Of a DNA stretch of 64,000 nt, positions 45,087 through 56,676 are shown one piece after another. Source of the stretch: Cyprinodon diabolis. Lineage: Eukaryota > Chordata > Actinopteri > Cyprinodontiformes > Cyprinodontidae. The stretch lies in assembly GCA_030533445.1 (NCBI GenBank), contig CM060068.1, positions 12,367,479-12,431,478 on the forward strand. The letters are read 5' to 3'. Both the position numbers and the translations under genes were made by a program. Numbering within the stretch: the stretch's first letter is position 1; the number at the start of each line of letters is the position of its first letter. Below the pieces are notes generated by a model. That model did not search any database. It was not told where the DNA came from and saw only the letters and a list, made by a program, of their open reading frames with translations.

Positions 45087-47360
45087 AGAAGAGCGCAGTC
45101 CTAGGAACAGCTAAGATACTACGCAGAACCCTCAAACTCCCAGGCCTCTGGTAGAGGACCCGAGCTTGAGGATGACACATACCACCCCACGAGGGGTGAG
45201 AAAACAGTTTTTTTTAATTTATATATATATATATATATTCTTCTTCTTTTATATTACTGCAGGAAAACTGCATAATGAGAACAAGCCAATCCACATTATG
45301 TTTAAAGAAACCTATTATAAAATAGCAGTACATGTCATAAGTCTTTTTTGCAATTAAATGTAACAGATACTCCCACAGTAGTAATTATGTATATGCACCA
45401 ATTAATAGAAATAAAATATGATTTTCCTTTTAGATTTTAAGCAGTGCAGGATCTATTGAGAGTCTGACAGGGGACAAAGAAACACATATGGGGAAACATG
45501 CTGCAAATGTTCACAACAGATTGCTCACAATAACTTTACACCAGATAATGTATTAATATGCTGCTCAATCGAATTAAATTCTCATTTATGCAACCAGACG
45601 GACTCTGTTTGCAAGTGAGCTTCTGGGAGATTCACAGCTGCATCTATATAAATCCAATTATTCATCCTCTCTGAATTTTTATTGAAAGGCATATGACAAA
45701 AATGTAAAACTGAATTATAAAATATAATAATTATTACTTTAACATATTCTCTAGTCACTTAAAAAAACGATTTTATAATATAACAGAATATGAGTATCTT
45801 GTTGTAAAGAGCCTAACAAAAATATCTCTATTAAATCTTTCTAAATTTTTATATCTCTACCAAAAAAATAACACTTTTCTATGTCTTACTCAAATTGATT
45901 AGACCAGAATTGTTACGTAAAAAGGAAATGTGACATAAGTTCATTAATTTTTAACATAATTAAATTTTAAAAGAGTGCAGCTAATGTTTGTAATCAGAAT
46001 ATTTTGTCCCGATACCCTTACATAAAATCCAGTTCAGTTAAAAGTCCTTACACCTATTAGTTAAGTACCTCAAAAAGTGATATTTAGGGAACAAAACTAG
46101 TAAAATGGTTGTCTTAATGAACATAATAGGAGGGCCCATTACCCACAAACACAATGTTTGCATGTTAATATCTAGTAGTGGCAGCACTACACAGTGGTGG
46201 TGCTTTTCATTTGCAAAGACAGGGAGGGTAAGTGATAACAGCAAGGATGGAGCTATATACATGGAAATCCTTGATTTTTTTTCTGTATTTAGTAAAAAAT
46301 AGTTAAAGGGCAAGGATTCCTGTATTTAGTATGTGCACTGCACCTTGGTTGCTCAAAGCACAGCGTAGGTGCCATCTTGAAATTAAATGAAATGAATGTG
46401 TGAGCTACTGCATTTCCAAAATACATATTACATATTTTGTCTGAATTAGGTCTGCCAGCCCAGGTGGTGGATGCAGATGGATACATTTAAAATTTTGGGG
46501 AGACATTTTTTTTGACAAATGTAATCATTCCTTAATTGGAAATATGTCCAATACTAATTGCCTTGTCTTCAAAGACTCCAAGTGTATCGTGCTTACAAGC
46601 ATGTGCAAACATGATTTGCAGATGCAATAAGCGTACATGTTGCGTGTGATGAGACCTGCAGGTTTGGTTTCGCCCTATTGAAATAAGCAGAATGTCTGTT
46701 CCTTGGAAGTTTAAGTGTGGCCATAAAAGAAAGATGAGATTATAAGCCAGTTGGAGGTTAGGATGACAATAAGTATTAAAAAATATCAATAATGCTAATA
46801 CTGAATATTAGTAATAGTGCACTGCAAGTAAAGTTCAAAGTGTTACAACCAAATTTAAAAACAAATCTAAAACAATGAAAATAAAATTTTAAGCTGAGTA
46901 TAAAAGATAAAATCTATTAAACACAGGAAAGCATATCCTCCAATTTGCATGGTTGAGTCATCAGAATAGGATCTGCATATTTAGGAAGACATGTGCTAAA
47001 ACAGGTTTGCACATGCTATCAAGCACTCTTCACTTGGAATCTTTGAAGATAAGTTTTCAATGTGTCCATCTGCATCCATCACTTGGGCTGCTGAACACAA
47101 ATCACTTTTTACTTCCTTTATGATCCACTCTGCACACACAAAAAACTTGAACGTGTTTTAGAATGTGCAAACCTTTTGAAGATCAGACCCTAGTAATTCA
47201 TATTTCAGTAAACACAAACTATGTTTTTCATTCTAATGTTATGGTCAATATAACCGTACACCTCCGCCGACTGTTTGGCTAAAGCGGCCTCGGGCAAACC
47301 AGTTCTTTAAATGTGGCTAAATACGAATGGTGGTGTCAGTAATGGAATGATCTATACCCT
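45086..47360 (-). other. lrp1b intron, no recognised feature
   Basis: AT-rich intronic DNA. No additional exon with a frame compatible with the tail was seen. Confidence 0.4.
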
Positions 47361-47640
47361 TTTCGGTAACACCTTACAACAAGGTACGCAAAATATGATT
47401 AACTACTGGAGAGCGGCTGGAGAACTAATCAGGAACTAATGGGTAGTTAATTAGTAATAACGGGGGAGCACCCATCCCATCCCTATTATGGAACTACTGC
47501 TTAGTTACCAGGGAAACACAGTGTAACCAAGCAGGAACAAAAGGCTAGTTTCACTTAACTTAAGGGTACATAAGAACATTAGTTAACTGTAAGATAGTAA
47601 TTAAGTTATGAATAATTCCTCACTAAGTACTTGATATGAT
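47361..47640. repeat. Possible MITE end (ggtaacacctta type)
   Basis: Begins cggtaacaccttacaacaaggta, a variant of the common fish terminus ggtaacactttacaataaggt. The body contains several actaat/taattag words. The opposite end was not delimited. Confidence 0.4.
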
Positions 47641-47886
47641 GATTCAATTTTCTTTTTTGTTTTTTTTGTTGTTACAATGTCCGTTCTGGTTATTCTAGCA
47701 CAATTAAACATGCCGCCTTTAATATGGCTATAATCAAGGTTTGTATTGTTTAAAAAGCATTTGGTTTTTGAAGCTGTGGGGATTGGGGGTGTGTCAGTCC
47801 CAGTTGCGACAAAGAACGTATTGTGTGGCTAAAGCCATTAGCTTAAAAAAAGTATACCTGCATTAGCTGAATTAAATAAAGCCTAC

Positions 47887-48037
47887 CTTTTGAGGGTCCA
47901 GTGTGAAGTTGGGTCTTAGTAGACTGCCTGCATCAGCATGGTTGTCATGGTCCACCTCATACATGTTGTATGACGGGTTACCAATTTCCACGTTTATACC
48001 TCCATTTGTCATGGGCTGCCTCTGCACCCTTTTTCCC
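47887..48037 (-). CDS. lrp1b: lrp1b exon: cytoplasmic tail with proximal NPxY
   Basis: 151-nt exon, one base plus 50 codons, ending in phase 0. The acceptor is gtgtgtgt-free and reads ctctcctcag; the donor is gtaggc. It encodes [19 protein letters not shown], followed by [12 protein letters not shown] and an acidic stretch ending [12 protein letters not shown] is the membrane-proximal NPxY motif, which in LRP1/LRP1B binds PTB-domain adaptors, and the second tyrosine in YNMYE adds a possible phosphosite. [12 protein letters not shown] is nearly invariant in the family. The intron to the transmembrane exon is only 258 bp. Ending in phase 0 allows splicing either to the 75-nt exon or straight to the last exon. 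Confidence 0.95.
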
Positions 48038-48295
48038 CTGAGGAGAGTGTGAGAGAAAGAGAGAGTCATTAACATGAACCACAACATCCAGGTCAGCTTC
48101 TCCCCCAGTGCGGTACATCTCCACACAAGACATCACACCAGACTACGCGTGGAGAATACCAACTTGAGATAGTTACATTCAAAATGGGCACAAAAAAACT
48201 TTTTAAAAAGCTGAGGCTTTCATTTATCCACAATGCTGGACATTATTTGATACCGCCAGCCATTTCATTTAGGTACTTGTGTTTAATCTGCATAC

Positions 48296-48386
48296 CTTTG
48301 TCTGCGTCTGCAGATGTAAACACCTGCCACCACCATCACAATGAGGATAACCAGCAGAACCAGAGGTACAATGATGGCAATGCTTC
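48296..48386 (-). CDS. lrp1b: lrp1b exon: transmembrane helix
   Basis: 91-nt exon, two bases plus 29 codons plus two bases. The acceptor is tttgtcctccag and the donor gtatgc. It encodes SIAIIVPLVLLVILIVMVV, continuing as AGVYIC, then the basic stop-transfer RRRQR. This is a single hydrophobic segment of about 23 residues with positive charges on the cytoplasmic side, as expected for a type I receptor. The SIAIIVPLVLLV start agrees with LRP1B. The Ile/Leu/Val-rich core leading to a Cys and an Arg cluster is the kind of segment that gamma-secretase cuts in LRP1-family proteins; cleavage here is inferred by family only. Confidence 0.95.
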
Positions 48387-48989
48387 CTGGAGGACAAACA
48401 GAGGAGACATGGTGGGAAGTGTTGGCAATGAAAATGAGGTAAGATGAATTCAGACGGTGACCACAAAGGTCATCTTTGATTCTTTTTATATTTTGAATAT
48501 CGGCAGGCATCTCTTTGTTCCATTAACCAGCCACCTGTTCAGCCCAAATAATACATAAAGCTGTATTTAGATAAACAGTAAGTACATAAAAAAAAGTAGA
48601 TGTTGTACATGGAGCTTTTTTTGTGAAAGAAAAAAGTGATCTAGAAGGGAAATAATTTTGAAAGTCAACGTTGTGGCAACAGCATTGCATTGTTGTTATG
48701 CAATTGAACGTATTTAAGTGTTTTAATGTATATTTTCAACCAATGAAATAAAATAGGCTTGTTGAATTTAAATTTAGTAAACATGCTCAATCAAAGCTAG
48801 CGACCCAAACCATGTCAACTGGTAACGCTGGCTATACTTTTTTTTCTTGGAGGTAGGATGTCTGTTCTAACAGAGGGTCCATTAAAATAGTGGTTTCTTG
48901 GCACAGACCCTTTCTTTAAGCATAGTCTATATACATTTTTACATTTACAGTCATTTACAATAAATTTGGAATAACCTTCCGATACCTAT
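48387..48989 (-). other. lrp1b intron, no recognised feature
   Basis: Intronic sequence upstream of the transmembrane exon; nothing recognised. Confidence 0.4.
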
Positions 48990-49520
48990 TCTGATGTAGA
49001 CACACAACAAAACTGATTTTGAATGGCAGCTGAAGTTTCTCAGTCATCCAGGTCATAGTCATTCCAAAAAAGTAAAAAAAAAAACAATCCACAGGACTTT
49101 CTCTTAGAGAGAAAAGGAGAGAAAAGAGAGAAAAACCAACCTTATACAGAGGCGGTGAACCTGAAATGCAGCAATAGAGTTGATTCCTTCCCGCTATCAT
49201 CTCAACCCCCACCCCCAAGCAGGGGACCAACACATCTCGCCTGGTCGGCCAGGCCAACAACAACCCTAACGACTCCCTTTTCAGAGGCATAGACCAGTAT
49301 TGGGTATAAGATCTCAACAACTCCCCACTCCTAAGGGGTGGAACCCCTAAGAGATTCTTCCGGTTCAGTCTGCATGTTTTCTAAGCCAAAACAAGGCTTT
49401 GTTTTTGGCTACTCTATAAAACTTGGAACTCGACACAAATTCTGACATTTTGAAATAAAGAAAAGTTCCTTGATGGGAAGCGAAACGTCTTCAAACTTAG
49501 AAAAAAAGTCCAGTGGATTG
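48990..49520. repeat. Teleost dispersed repeat with gaaacgtcttcaa motif
   Basis: Starts around ctcagtcatccaggtcatag, has a CCAACCTTATACAGAGGCGG-type middle with a C-rich block, and ends gatgggaagcgaaacgtcttc followed by aaaaagtccagt. The ending phrase is very common in fish genomes in my recollection; the class is uncertain (Penelope-like has been my guess). It lies in the lrp1b intron. Confidence 0.5.
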
Positions 49521-49820
49521 TTTTTAACTTTTTTTTTATGATTTTGAATGGGTTAAATAAATAAGTGATCTAAATGTTCCTTGGAGTATTCTTAAAATTC
49601 TTAAAATAAAGTCTGAAAACAACCAAATTAGATAAGCTCTGCTAAACCCATGGGTTAAGTAACCTACAGAATTATGCAAAAAGGTTGATTGTCAAGTCAT
49701 TAGTGTTTAAGAGGAGGCAAAATCGTGCATACTAAAACTCCATGGATAAGTAAAGATATTAGGGTGAATAGAAATGAGACATAAAAAAAAATTATGATTC
49801 TTGACATCTCCAATTCTTAC

Positions 49821-49897
49821 CTCCACTTGTGTTGTCTGATCTGCTGCTCTTAGGGGCGGGTCTTTCACACTGGGTCCCAGCCCAATTGGCTGAACAT
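49821..49897 (-). CDS. lrp1b: lrp1b exon: end of last EGF repeat and juxtamembrane linker
   Basis: 77-nt exon, one base plus 25 codons plus one base. The acceptor is aaacttccttcag and the donor gtaaga. It encodes [18 protein letters not shown], the last EGF loop, then a short Ser/Asp-rich linker ending in Gly before the membrane. The ERPAPKSS linker matches LRP1B and not LRP1 in my recollection. In this family the stretch just outside the membrane is where ectodomain shedding takes place; no specific protease site can be assigned here. Confidence 0.92.
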
Positions 49898-50967
49898 CTG
49901 AAGGAAGTTTAAACAGAATATTTCCTCTTAGTTGTCAAAGTGCTGAAAACACACCTTAGCAAAGTGCAATAGAGTATGCTGTGATGGTGGTTCACATATG
50001 CAACACATTATGAGCAAGACTGATTAAGCCTTGCAGTGAGGTGCTTTGATCCAACAAAAACAAAGAAATCACCTGGAGAGAGAATGCACACTATGTACAT
50101 CTATACTGTCCACAAACAGCGTGCGTTAAATTACTAATGCTGAATACTCGATTAATAAAAAGATATACATATAAAATGACAGCAGAACAACAAATCATCT
50201 CATTTGTGTTCCAATGGAATCCAATGGGTGTGATGTATGACCGTTTTTAAAAAAGGTGATATTTAATTTCACACCTCAGTCACAGATGGGACCGTAAAGC
50301 ATGAGTGATCAGGTGGGCGCGGCAGGGTGATGAAATTATTCTAAATTACATGCACTCTCATACTCAGAACATCAGGCTATCAAAAATAAGAATGCAGCCG
50401 CATAGATGTGGGAAATGAATCGCGCCTTTGTAGGACGAAATGTCAGTGCGACATGAATTTTAATGGGACGTCTGAGGCAAGGTGGAGTTTTATCTCCTTT
50501 CCAAAGTACATACCAAGAAAATTAACTCCCTAAAATGAAAGGAATTCTAAATTATTTTTCAAGAGTAAGATCAATTACTGAATATTAACTTGAAAATGAT
50601 ATATGATTCAGGCCATTAGCTGATATGTTTAGCGGCTAATAGTGTATAGGTTGCAAATACTAGGTGCTTACATCACACGTAGAATAGCATGTTTTATTAC
50701 CCCTGAGTTCGCTTGTGTATATTGAAGACTGCATGAGATGGTGAAATGGGCGGTAGTAAAGGGGCCAACAGAGATGCTACAGTAAGTCATGCAGCAAATG
50801 ACAATGTAATAAGTGCTGAATTAGTTATTAACTGTTTAAAGTTTATCTAGTATCAGCAGTGCCCTAAAGTAAAAGATGTTAGGTTAATTGATTCCTAAAT
50901 GTGATGATACAAACGGACCTTATAAGGTTTGTCTCAAATTATTATGGTATTTATTTTCTAAAAAAAA
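49898..50967 (-). other. lrp1b intron, no recognised feature
   Basis: Mostly AT-rich. 50280-50500 is more complex (gacgaaatgtcagtgcgaca, aatgggacgtctgaggcaagg) without a frame. Confidence 0.35.
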
Positions 50968-50969
50968 AA

Positions 50970-51106
50970 TCCTTCCTTCCTTCCTTCCTTCCTTCCTTCC
51001 TTCCTTCCTTCCTTCCTTCCTTCCTTGCTTCCATCCATCCATCCATCCATCCATCCATCCATCCATCCATCCATCCATCCATCCATCCATCCATCCATCC
51101 ATCCAA
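50970..51106. repeat. (CCTT)n-(CCAT)n compound microsatellite
   Basis: About 14 CCTT units (50970-51027) pass through gcttccatcc into about 18 CCAT units (to 51106). Frames reading PSFLPSFL or PSIHPSIH, and their reverse, come only from this array. Confidence 0.98.
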
Positions 51107-51526
51107 AACTGAACATTTTCATGAGGAGTCCGGAAATTTCAGTCTTCATATTAGAAATGTTTAGGAGTCATATCAAACAAATCTCGATTTTGTCCAACAA
51201 AATCTCAACAATCACTAATTTGATTTTGATACTTTCATCCAAAAATGAGTGAGACAGACAAATTTTCAAGCAAGTGTAAATCAAGACATGCTCTACTAAC
51301 ATGGTAAAGTTAGTTTAAATATAGCCTACCCCCTAAACTATCAGTAACCAATTATATTCCCTTGTCATTTAGTAGCTTGCACTTATTACTTGACATTTTG
51401 CTACAATAAGGTACCAAATTTATATGTTGCACTGAGGCTCAAATGATGCTAAATGAAGTGGAGGGTGAGCGTATACAGAGGGGTGAGTGGACTCTGAACA
51501 AAGCTGGACAGGTGAGAGGGACCTAC
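51107..51526 (-). other. lrp1b intron, no recognised feature
   Basis: Intron sequence between the microsatellite and the EGF exon at 51527; nothing recognised. Confidence 0.4.
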
Positions 51527-51640
51527 TTGCAGCGAGGTTTGTTAAGAGCTGTTAATGTACACATCCCCTCATTCTGACAGAAGTAATCGCAGGGGTTGGC
51601 CAGCTCATCACAACGTTGGTTCTTGAACCCTGAAGTGCAG
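51527..51640 (-). CDS. lrp1b: lrp1b exon: penultimate or extra EGF-like repeat
   Basis: 114-nt exon, one base plus 37 codons plus two bases (symmetric phase 2/2). The acceptor is tgttttgcag and the donor gtaggt. It encodes [10 protein letters not shown], which closes the preceding EGF repeat, and then [18 protein letters not shown] up to NKPRC, most of a further repeat completed by the next exon. As far as I recall, mammalian LRP1 and LRP1B have one repeat fewer here: the [13 protein letters not shown] repeat is followed directly by the membrane-proximal linker. Because the phase is symmetric, skipping it would keep the frame. The coding character is clear (six conserved Cys, open frame, both splice sites); whether it is fish-specific is inference. 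Confidence 0.88.
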
Positions 51641-52488
51641 CTGCAAAACATTGTGTTGGGAGTGATGAAAGGGCCCAGAAAATGTATGTTGTTGAACACT
51701 CGGCTGCTTGACGAATGGAGATTGACTCACTAAATCCTTTAAGCACCTTCAGTTGTCAGACGGAATAAAGCAGTGTTGTGTTTTCAGAGAACAAATTAGG
51801 AAAATAAATCATGTGGAAACACAAATCTGCCTCTGAGAAGGAAAGAAGTGTCTCCTCTGAAAAAGACATGTTATTTCGATGTATGTGTAGGCAACTATAC
51901 AGTATCAAGTTACAACAAGGTTTAAAAATTAGGATTTGAAAGTGGTGAAAAAAAATTTCCGTTCAGCTATTCCTGCCCTTTAAAAGGAATGTAGGAGAAA
52001 AACAGGAAGAACTGTGTTTTCACTTGATGTTTGTTTCAAGCAAATCCTTGCTCTGTCTCCATCACCTGTTACTGTGTGCTGACGATCAATTGGCTGAATG
52101 AAACCGCCTCCATTCATTTGATATCAATTCAAAAATACTTTAATAATCCAAAGGGAAATTAAATACAATTATGGTTGCAGGTTAGCTATATTTTTTTCAA
52201 TGCTTGAAAGTAATGCTAATTAAAAAACATTACAACTATGATAGAATTATAGTTGTGAATATCAAAGTTGTGTTATTCAGCAGCCGTAGAAATTTTCGTT
52301 TTTTATAAAAATTGATCAGACTTTTTGGAAATAGGGAGGCCATTTATGCAATCAGATAAGCATACTGTATATGTTCTTTTTTACTAATTTGTCCTTAACC
52401 CTAAATGGCAGGATGGTTAAAAAAAAACAAACAAAACAAAACAAAAAACCAAAAAAATAACTTTTGTTAATCTTAAAGTAAACAAAAA

Positions 52489-52523
<35 letters not shown>

Positions 52524-53949
52524 CAAGTCCTTCTTGATATGCCTAAAACTTTGATTTGAAAACGGAAATACATCTGTGAAAAAAGTGACTCCTAACATTT
52601 TGGTGGTTGCACTTAAAAAAAGAAAAAAAATACCATGCTGTTCAAACTTGCAATGAAAGTTGCCAATCTTGCAATCTTATAAACTTACTGTAGTATAAAC
52701 TTAGTAATTTTGAAATGGTCTCCACTGAAAATGCAGAATGGTTAATACTTCCTTTTAATGCTAAAATTATAGGTTCCAGCAATTATAAAAAAACAGATTA
52801 ATATTCATTGGATACTATGGAATAGGAGCTAAAGACTGTTTAATAAGAACATGGAAAAAGTAGCTGAGCTTTAAATCATTAGGTATTGTGCAACTGAGGC
52901 TTTCTTGCTTTTACATTTTTCCGGACACAAATAAAGAAAAGATTTTGCATTGCTTTTTTAAGGAATTTTATACAGTTACTATCAACTCAGTTGCATCAGC
53001 TTTACACAGCCAGGTTTTTGCATTTGGGGAGCATGATGAAACATATATTAACTGAGGATTAAGCTCAACCTTTATGATTTCTTGACACCACCATATCCAT
53101 CATCTGACATCATTTCAAGTCTTTGGAGCAAATAATAAACCGCATTATCAGGAACGGTTAACCTCATCGAATAAGATGGAGTAATTTGCATAGAAATTGA
53201 TTCTATCCCCTGGAATTTGTAGAGAGGTGACCGCAAATTTCAATTTAACTACAGTGGACAATGAGCATTTAAAAAAAGAAAAATAGACAGATGGCTTTTG
53301 AAATGGATTTCCAATTTCCTCCTTGGACAGATTTTTAACACGCAGTGAATGCGATTATAGCAGAGGAAATGTTCATGTTTAGCAGCAACGTGAGTAGTCT
53401 TCATTCCCTTATGTGTGCCACTCTAGCTTTTGTCTAGTGCAAGTTTTTTGAGTTCCATGCATACTGAGGCATTAATAGGGAACTTTTTTTTTGTTAAAGG
53501 AAAAAACCCTTCTAAAGCCAGCTGCTGTAGACAGTCGGCAAGGTCTGACATAAGCTTTAAACTGCAGAGGAACAGCATGAGATGTTCAGAATGGCAGGCT
53601 TTGAAACAGTTTCAAACCATTTTTATCTGCCTAAAACCTTAAGTCACAGAGAGGTGTCACACTACACAGGGTGGCGTACTGGCACTCAGCCCCCTGCTGC
53701 TCATCGGTCCTTCAAACAGTGACATCAAATCTTCTCTCAATTTAAAGAGGGGTTTTTTTGTAATCCAAAAGGAGACACTTATCTTGTTGAGTTCTTGAGG
53801 CGAAAAAAAAAAGGTATCCCTTGATAATTTTCACTCCAGCCCTAAAAGCCTCTCTTTGCCGAGTCGGTATTTCAATGGAACCATGTCTGCATGGAATACA
53901 TTCAATCTCCACCACCTCCACCTCTTTCACCCATTAGAGTGTAACTTAC
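51641..53949 (-). other. lrp1b intron with poly-A tract
   Basis: AT-rich intron. A pure A run of about 27 bases lies at 52495-52521. 53100-53360 is less repetitive. No extra exon was recognised. Confidence 0.4.
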
Positions 53950-54054
53950 TGACAGAAAGGCAGGCTGGTGTCCGGATCCAGGTGACAGGTACCTCCATTG
54001 TAGCAATATCCATCACACAGTTGACAGCTTGGTGCAATTCTACCATTTGTGCAG
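53950..54054 (-). CDS. lrp1b: lrp1b exon: EGF-like repeat
   Basis: 105-nt exon, one base plus 34 codons plus two bases (phase 2 to 2, so symmetric). The acceptor is ccctctag and the donor gtaagt. It encodes [10 protein letters not shown], closing the previous repeat, then [14 protein letters not shown] and the start of the third loop ([11 protein letters not shown]). The string [13 protein letters not shown] is the best single match in the window to vertebrate LRP1B as I remember it. The exon lies between introns of about 1.8 and 2.3 kb. Confidence 0.93.
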
Positions 54055-55041
54055 CTAGAGGGTGAAGAAATAATTGACTCGCATTACAAGCTGAAAACTG
54101 CACTTTAACAACATGGAGATAGGTGGGGTGAGTTTTGGGTGATTTTTGTCAAACAAACTCATTATTGCTGTAAAGCAAGACACTTCTTGCTTTTATTTTT
54201 AAATGCCAAATATTCACATTTCATAAGTGAGCCATTTTATGAGAAGAAACAACAGTTACAATAAACTATTTAACTCCAGTAATAAATACAAAAAACAAAG
54301 ATGTAACAACATTTATCAAACAAAGAATAATAACTAGGATTAATAACTAAAATTAACAAAACAAATGCACAGAAAAAGAATAAATAGGGAAATAGTAAAA
54401 TTAAATTAAAGAAATAGCAAGATATATCAATATCAAAACAAAATAATAATGTCTCTCTAATATCTAATGTTATGATTATAAGTAGAGTTAGAATATAGTA
54501 ATAAAGTATTTTTATAATGCAAATATTTACTATAATAACTAGAATCGCAGTCAGAGAGGGCAGACCTCTGCCCAGAAGCTGACATATTGTGACTTCCAAA
54601 TTAAATTAATCTCTGAATTCACAGAATCTTTCAAAAACTTCCTGGATTCAGATGGTGATCCGGATCATCTCAAAATCTAATCCTTTGTTGCCATTCATAA
54701 TACGCACCTTCTCTGAAAATGTAAGCAAAATCTGTTCGGAACTTTTTTGAAAACAGACAAACTGATGCCCATGAAATCATACAGTAGTAGCCATTCAAAA
54801 TTTCCCCACTTCCTTGATGCCCTTGGCTGGTCCCCTACAATTCCTTTTTAAACATCAATCATTGTTCCAAAATATTCTGCCATGATTTATGGACAATAAG
54901 GTCTAAAGAGAAGCTTCATCTCCATGTAATTCAGTGAAAGGGTGGAGTCAGAGTAAAAAAATATGCATGCCCAGGAGAAAGGAGGGGGGTCACTTCAGTG
55001 GCTGGAAGTTGGAGGGGATTTTGCTGGAAGTTGCAGGGAAG
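54055..55041 (-). other. lrp1b intron, no recognised feature
   Basis: AT-rich; 54940-55040 contains a purine-rich ggaagttgga direct repeat. Confidence 0.35.
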
Positions 55042-55341
55042 CACTGGAAAAACAATTTAGAAATAAGTAAAAAAAAAATCTTAAATTAAGTGTATTTACC
55101 CTTAATTTGAGTAGGTAAATGAGATAGTTTGCCAATGGAATAAGTACTTTTACTCTTAAAATAAGATATTTAGATCAAATGCACTTGAAATAAGACAATG
55201 CAGTTGTTTTTTTCTTATTTTAAATGTAAATTATCTTGTTCCATTGGCAAAATGTCTCTTTTATCTCCTCAATCCAAGATCAAATGCACTTATTTTAAGA
55301 AAAAAATAACTTATCTAGATTTCGATTTTTTCCTGTGAGTG
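55042..55341. mobile_element. Probable MITE (cactg...cagtg type)
   Basis: The left end is cactggaaaaacaa; the right end, in reverse complement, is cactcacaggaaaaaa. The interior has mirrored blocks: tttgccaatggaataag against ttccattggcaaaatg, and gatcaaatgcactt twice. This resembles the abundant fish MITE starting cactgcaaaaa. The target duplication was not found. Confidence 0.5.
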
Positions 55342-55845
55342 GGCTTCCATTCGGCTGGCGTTGGACTGGGAAGGGCCATTTTAAATGGCGGCTACAGTAA
55401 AATCTTTGGCAGAGGTAATCATAAAGTGAAAATATTACAAGCAGTTGTTACTTGAATGTCATAATTATGAACCAATAAAATACTCAGTTAATTGATCTAT
55501 CTGTTATAGTAGATTTTGTAGCTTATTTTTAGTGATATATTGAAGGAAATAGACATTACTGCATTATTATATGTGAGACAAATAATACACATACAAATAC
55601 TGAATTAGAAAACATTAACCTGGCTTCTATTTAACTAATATTATTGTCAGTTAAAATGTAGCAATGTTTGCAAACAAATATTTTATTTTATCCTATTAAA
55701 TAAATTTAAGAAACCTACAAACTGTGGGCAAAGTAACTGTCACGTGAAGTGAGTACATTATACATTTGCTTTAAAAATGATCAGGAAATATATTGGGTAA
55801 AGATTTAAGCAACTAAAATAATGGATGAGAATGTCAAGCACTCAC

Positions 55846-56020
55846 TTGCAAACCACATCTCCTGTTTCCTCGTTAATAAGGCAGGGTGCTCCATGGCATC
55901 GAAGACACTTGTCCACCTCACACTTGTTTCCTTCATACCTGGCAGGACAAACGCATTCCACATAGCCGCTGCTGGATAACGTGCAGGCCTTGGAGTTCAC
56001 GCAGTAGTGATGGCAGATGT
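55846..56020 (-). CDS. lrp1b: lrp1b exon: EGF-like repeats
   Basis: 175-nt exon, two bases plus 57 codons plus two bases. The acceptor is tataaaatag and the donor gtgagt. It starts [12 protein letters not shown] and encodes one full EGF-like repeat closing at [10 protein letters not shown], then opens the next ([20 protein letters not shown]). The last codon is completed by the following exon to give Asn, so [12 protein letters not shown] reads on. The compact CLRCHGAPC repeat has the shortened first loop seen at the same place in LRP1 (CSRCLEGAC, from memory), which fixes the position in the family architecture. Only a 494-bp intron separates it from the upstream exon. Confidence 0.92.
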
Positions 56021-56514
56021 CTATTTTATATTGAGAAGCATAAAATGTAAGTTTAGTGTATAAGCTGGTTAGATAAGAATTGTAGAGGGCTTTAATGGGA
56101 CTTAATTATCCACATCAAATGGCATCTTAGCCACAGATGGAAACATATCTCCCCTTGGGCAAGCAGTTGTGAGAAGATACTAATGATGTGTGAGTGGAAT
56201 TGTTTTCTCCCATCCCATTATGTCAATGCGCTCCTAAGAAAAATCTATAATAGTGGAAATGAAATACCCAAAGGTTATAAGATGGTAGAACTCTAATTCT
56301 GTTTATCTTCAATTTGACGCAAATATGATGTTTGCTGAAAGATAACACTTTGGGCTACGGTTTATGTTGAGCACTCAATATGTGCAAAAAGCATTCTCTT
56401 TTGTGATTTTTACACAGCATTCCTGAATATAGATCAGAGGGATTACAAGTGAAAGTCAGTTACAGTATGTAAAAGACAAGTGGAATACGTCCCAACCTGA
56501 GATAGAAAACTCAC

Positions 56515-56676
56515 GGTAAAGGCAGCGATCCCCGGTGTATTCTGCCATGCAGCGGCACACAGGCTGATTTCCCTCAGTGACGTCACACGTTCCCCCATTT
56601 AGACAATAATTGTCACAAATCCGCTTCTCACAGAAAGGCCCAGAGAATCCTACTGGACAACGGCATGTAGGCTTTC
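56515..56676 (-). CDS. lrp1b: lrp1b exon: EGF-like repeats (most upstream exon in window)
   Basis: 162-nt exon, 53 full codons plus two bases at the start and one at the end. The acceptor is ttttcacag and the donor gtgagt. It encodes the second half of one EGF-like repeat ([12 protein letters not shown]) and a nearly whole second one, from [11 protein letters not shown] through [12 protein letters not shown], followed by LY. Cysteine spacing fits the extracellular juxtamembrane EGF cluster of LRP1/LRP1B, where these repeats act as rigid spacers between the last YWTD propeller and the membrane. The exon ends one base into a codon completed by the exon at 56020-55846 (giving His). The preceding exon is not visible. 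Confidence 0.9.

Noticed and set aside
44953..45180. Open frame with an Ile/Tyr run in the lrp1b intron
   Set aside because: Artefact of the AT microsatellite at 45009-45085.
50888..51252. Several overlapping frames reading [16 protein letters not shown] or DGWMDGWM
   Set aside because: Artefact of the CCTT/CCAT tetranucleotide array, which is open in every frame.
54270..54599. 109-codon minus-strand frame rich in Ile, Leu, Phe and Tyr
   Set aside because: AT-rich intron sequence read in one frame; the hydrophobicity follows from composition.
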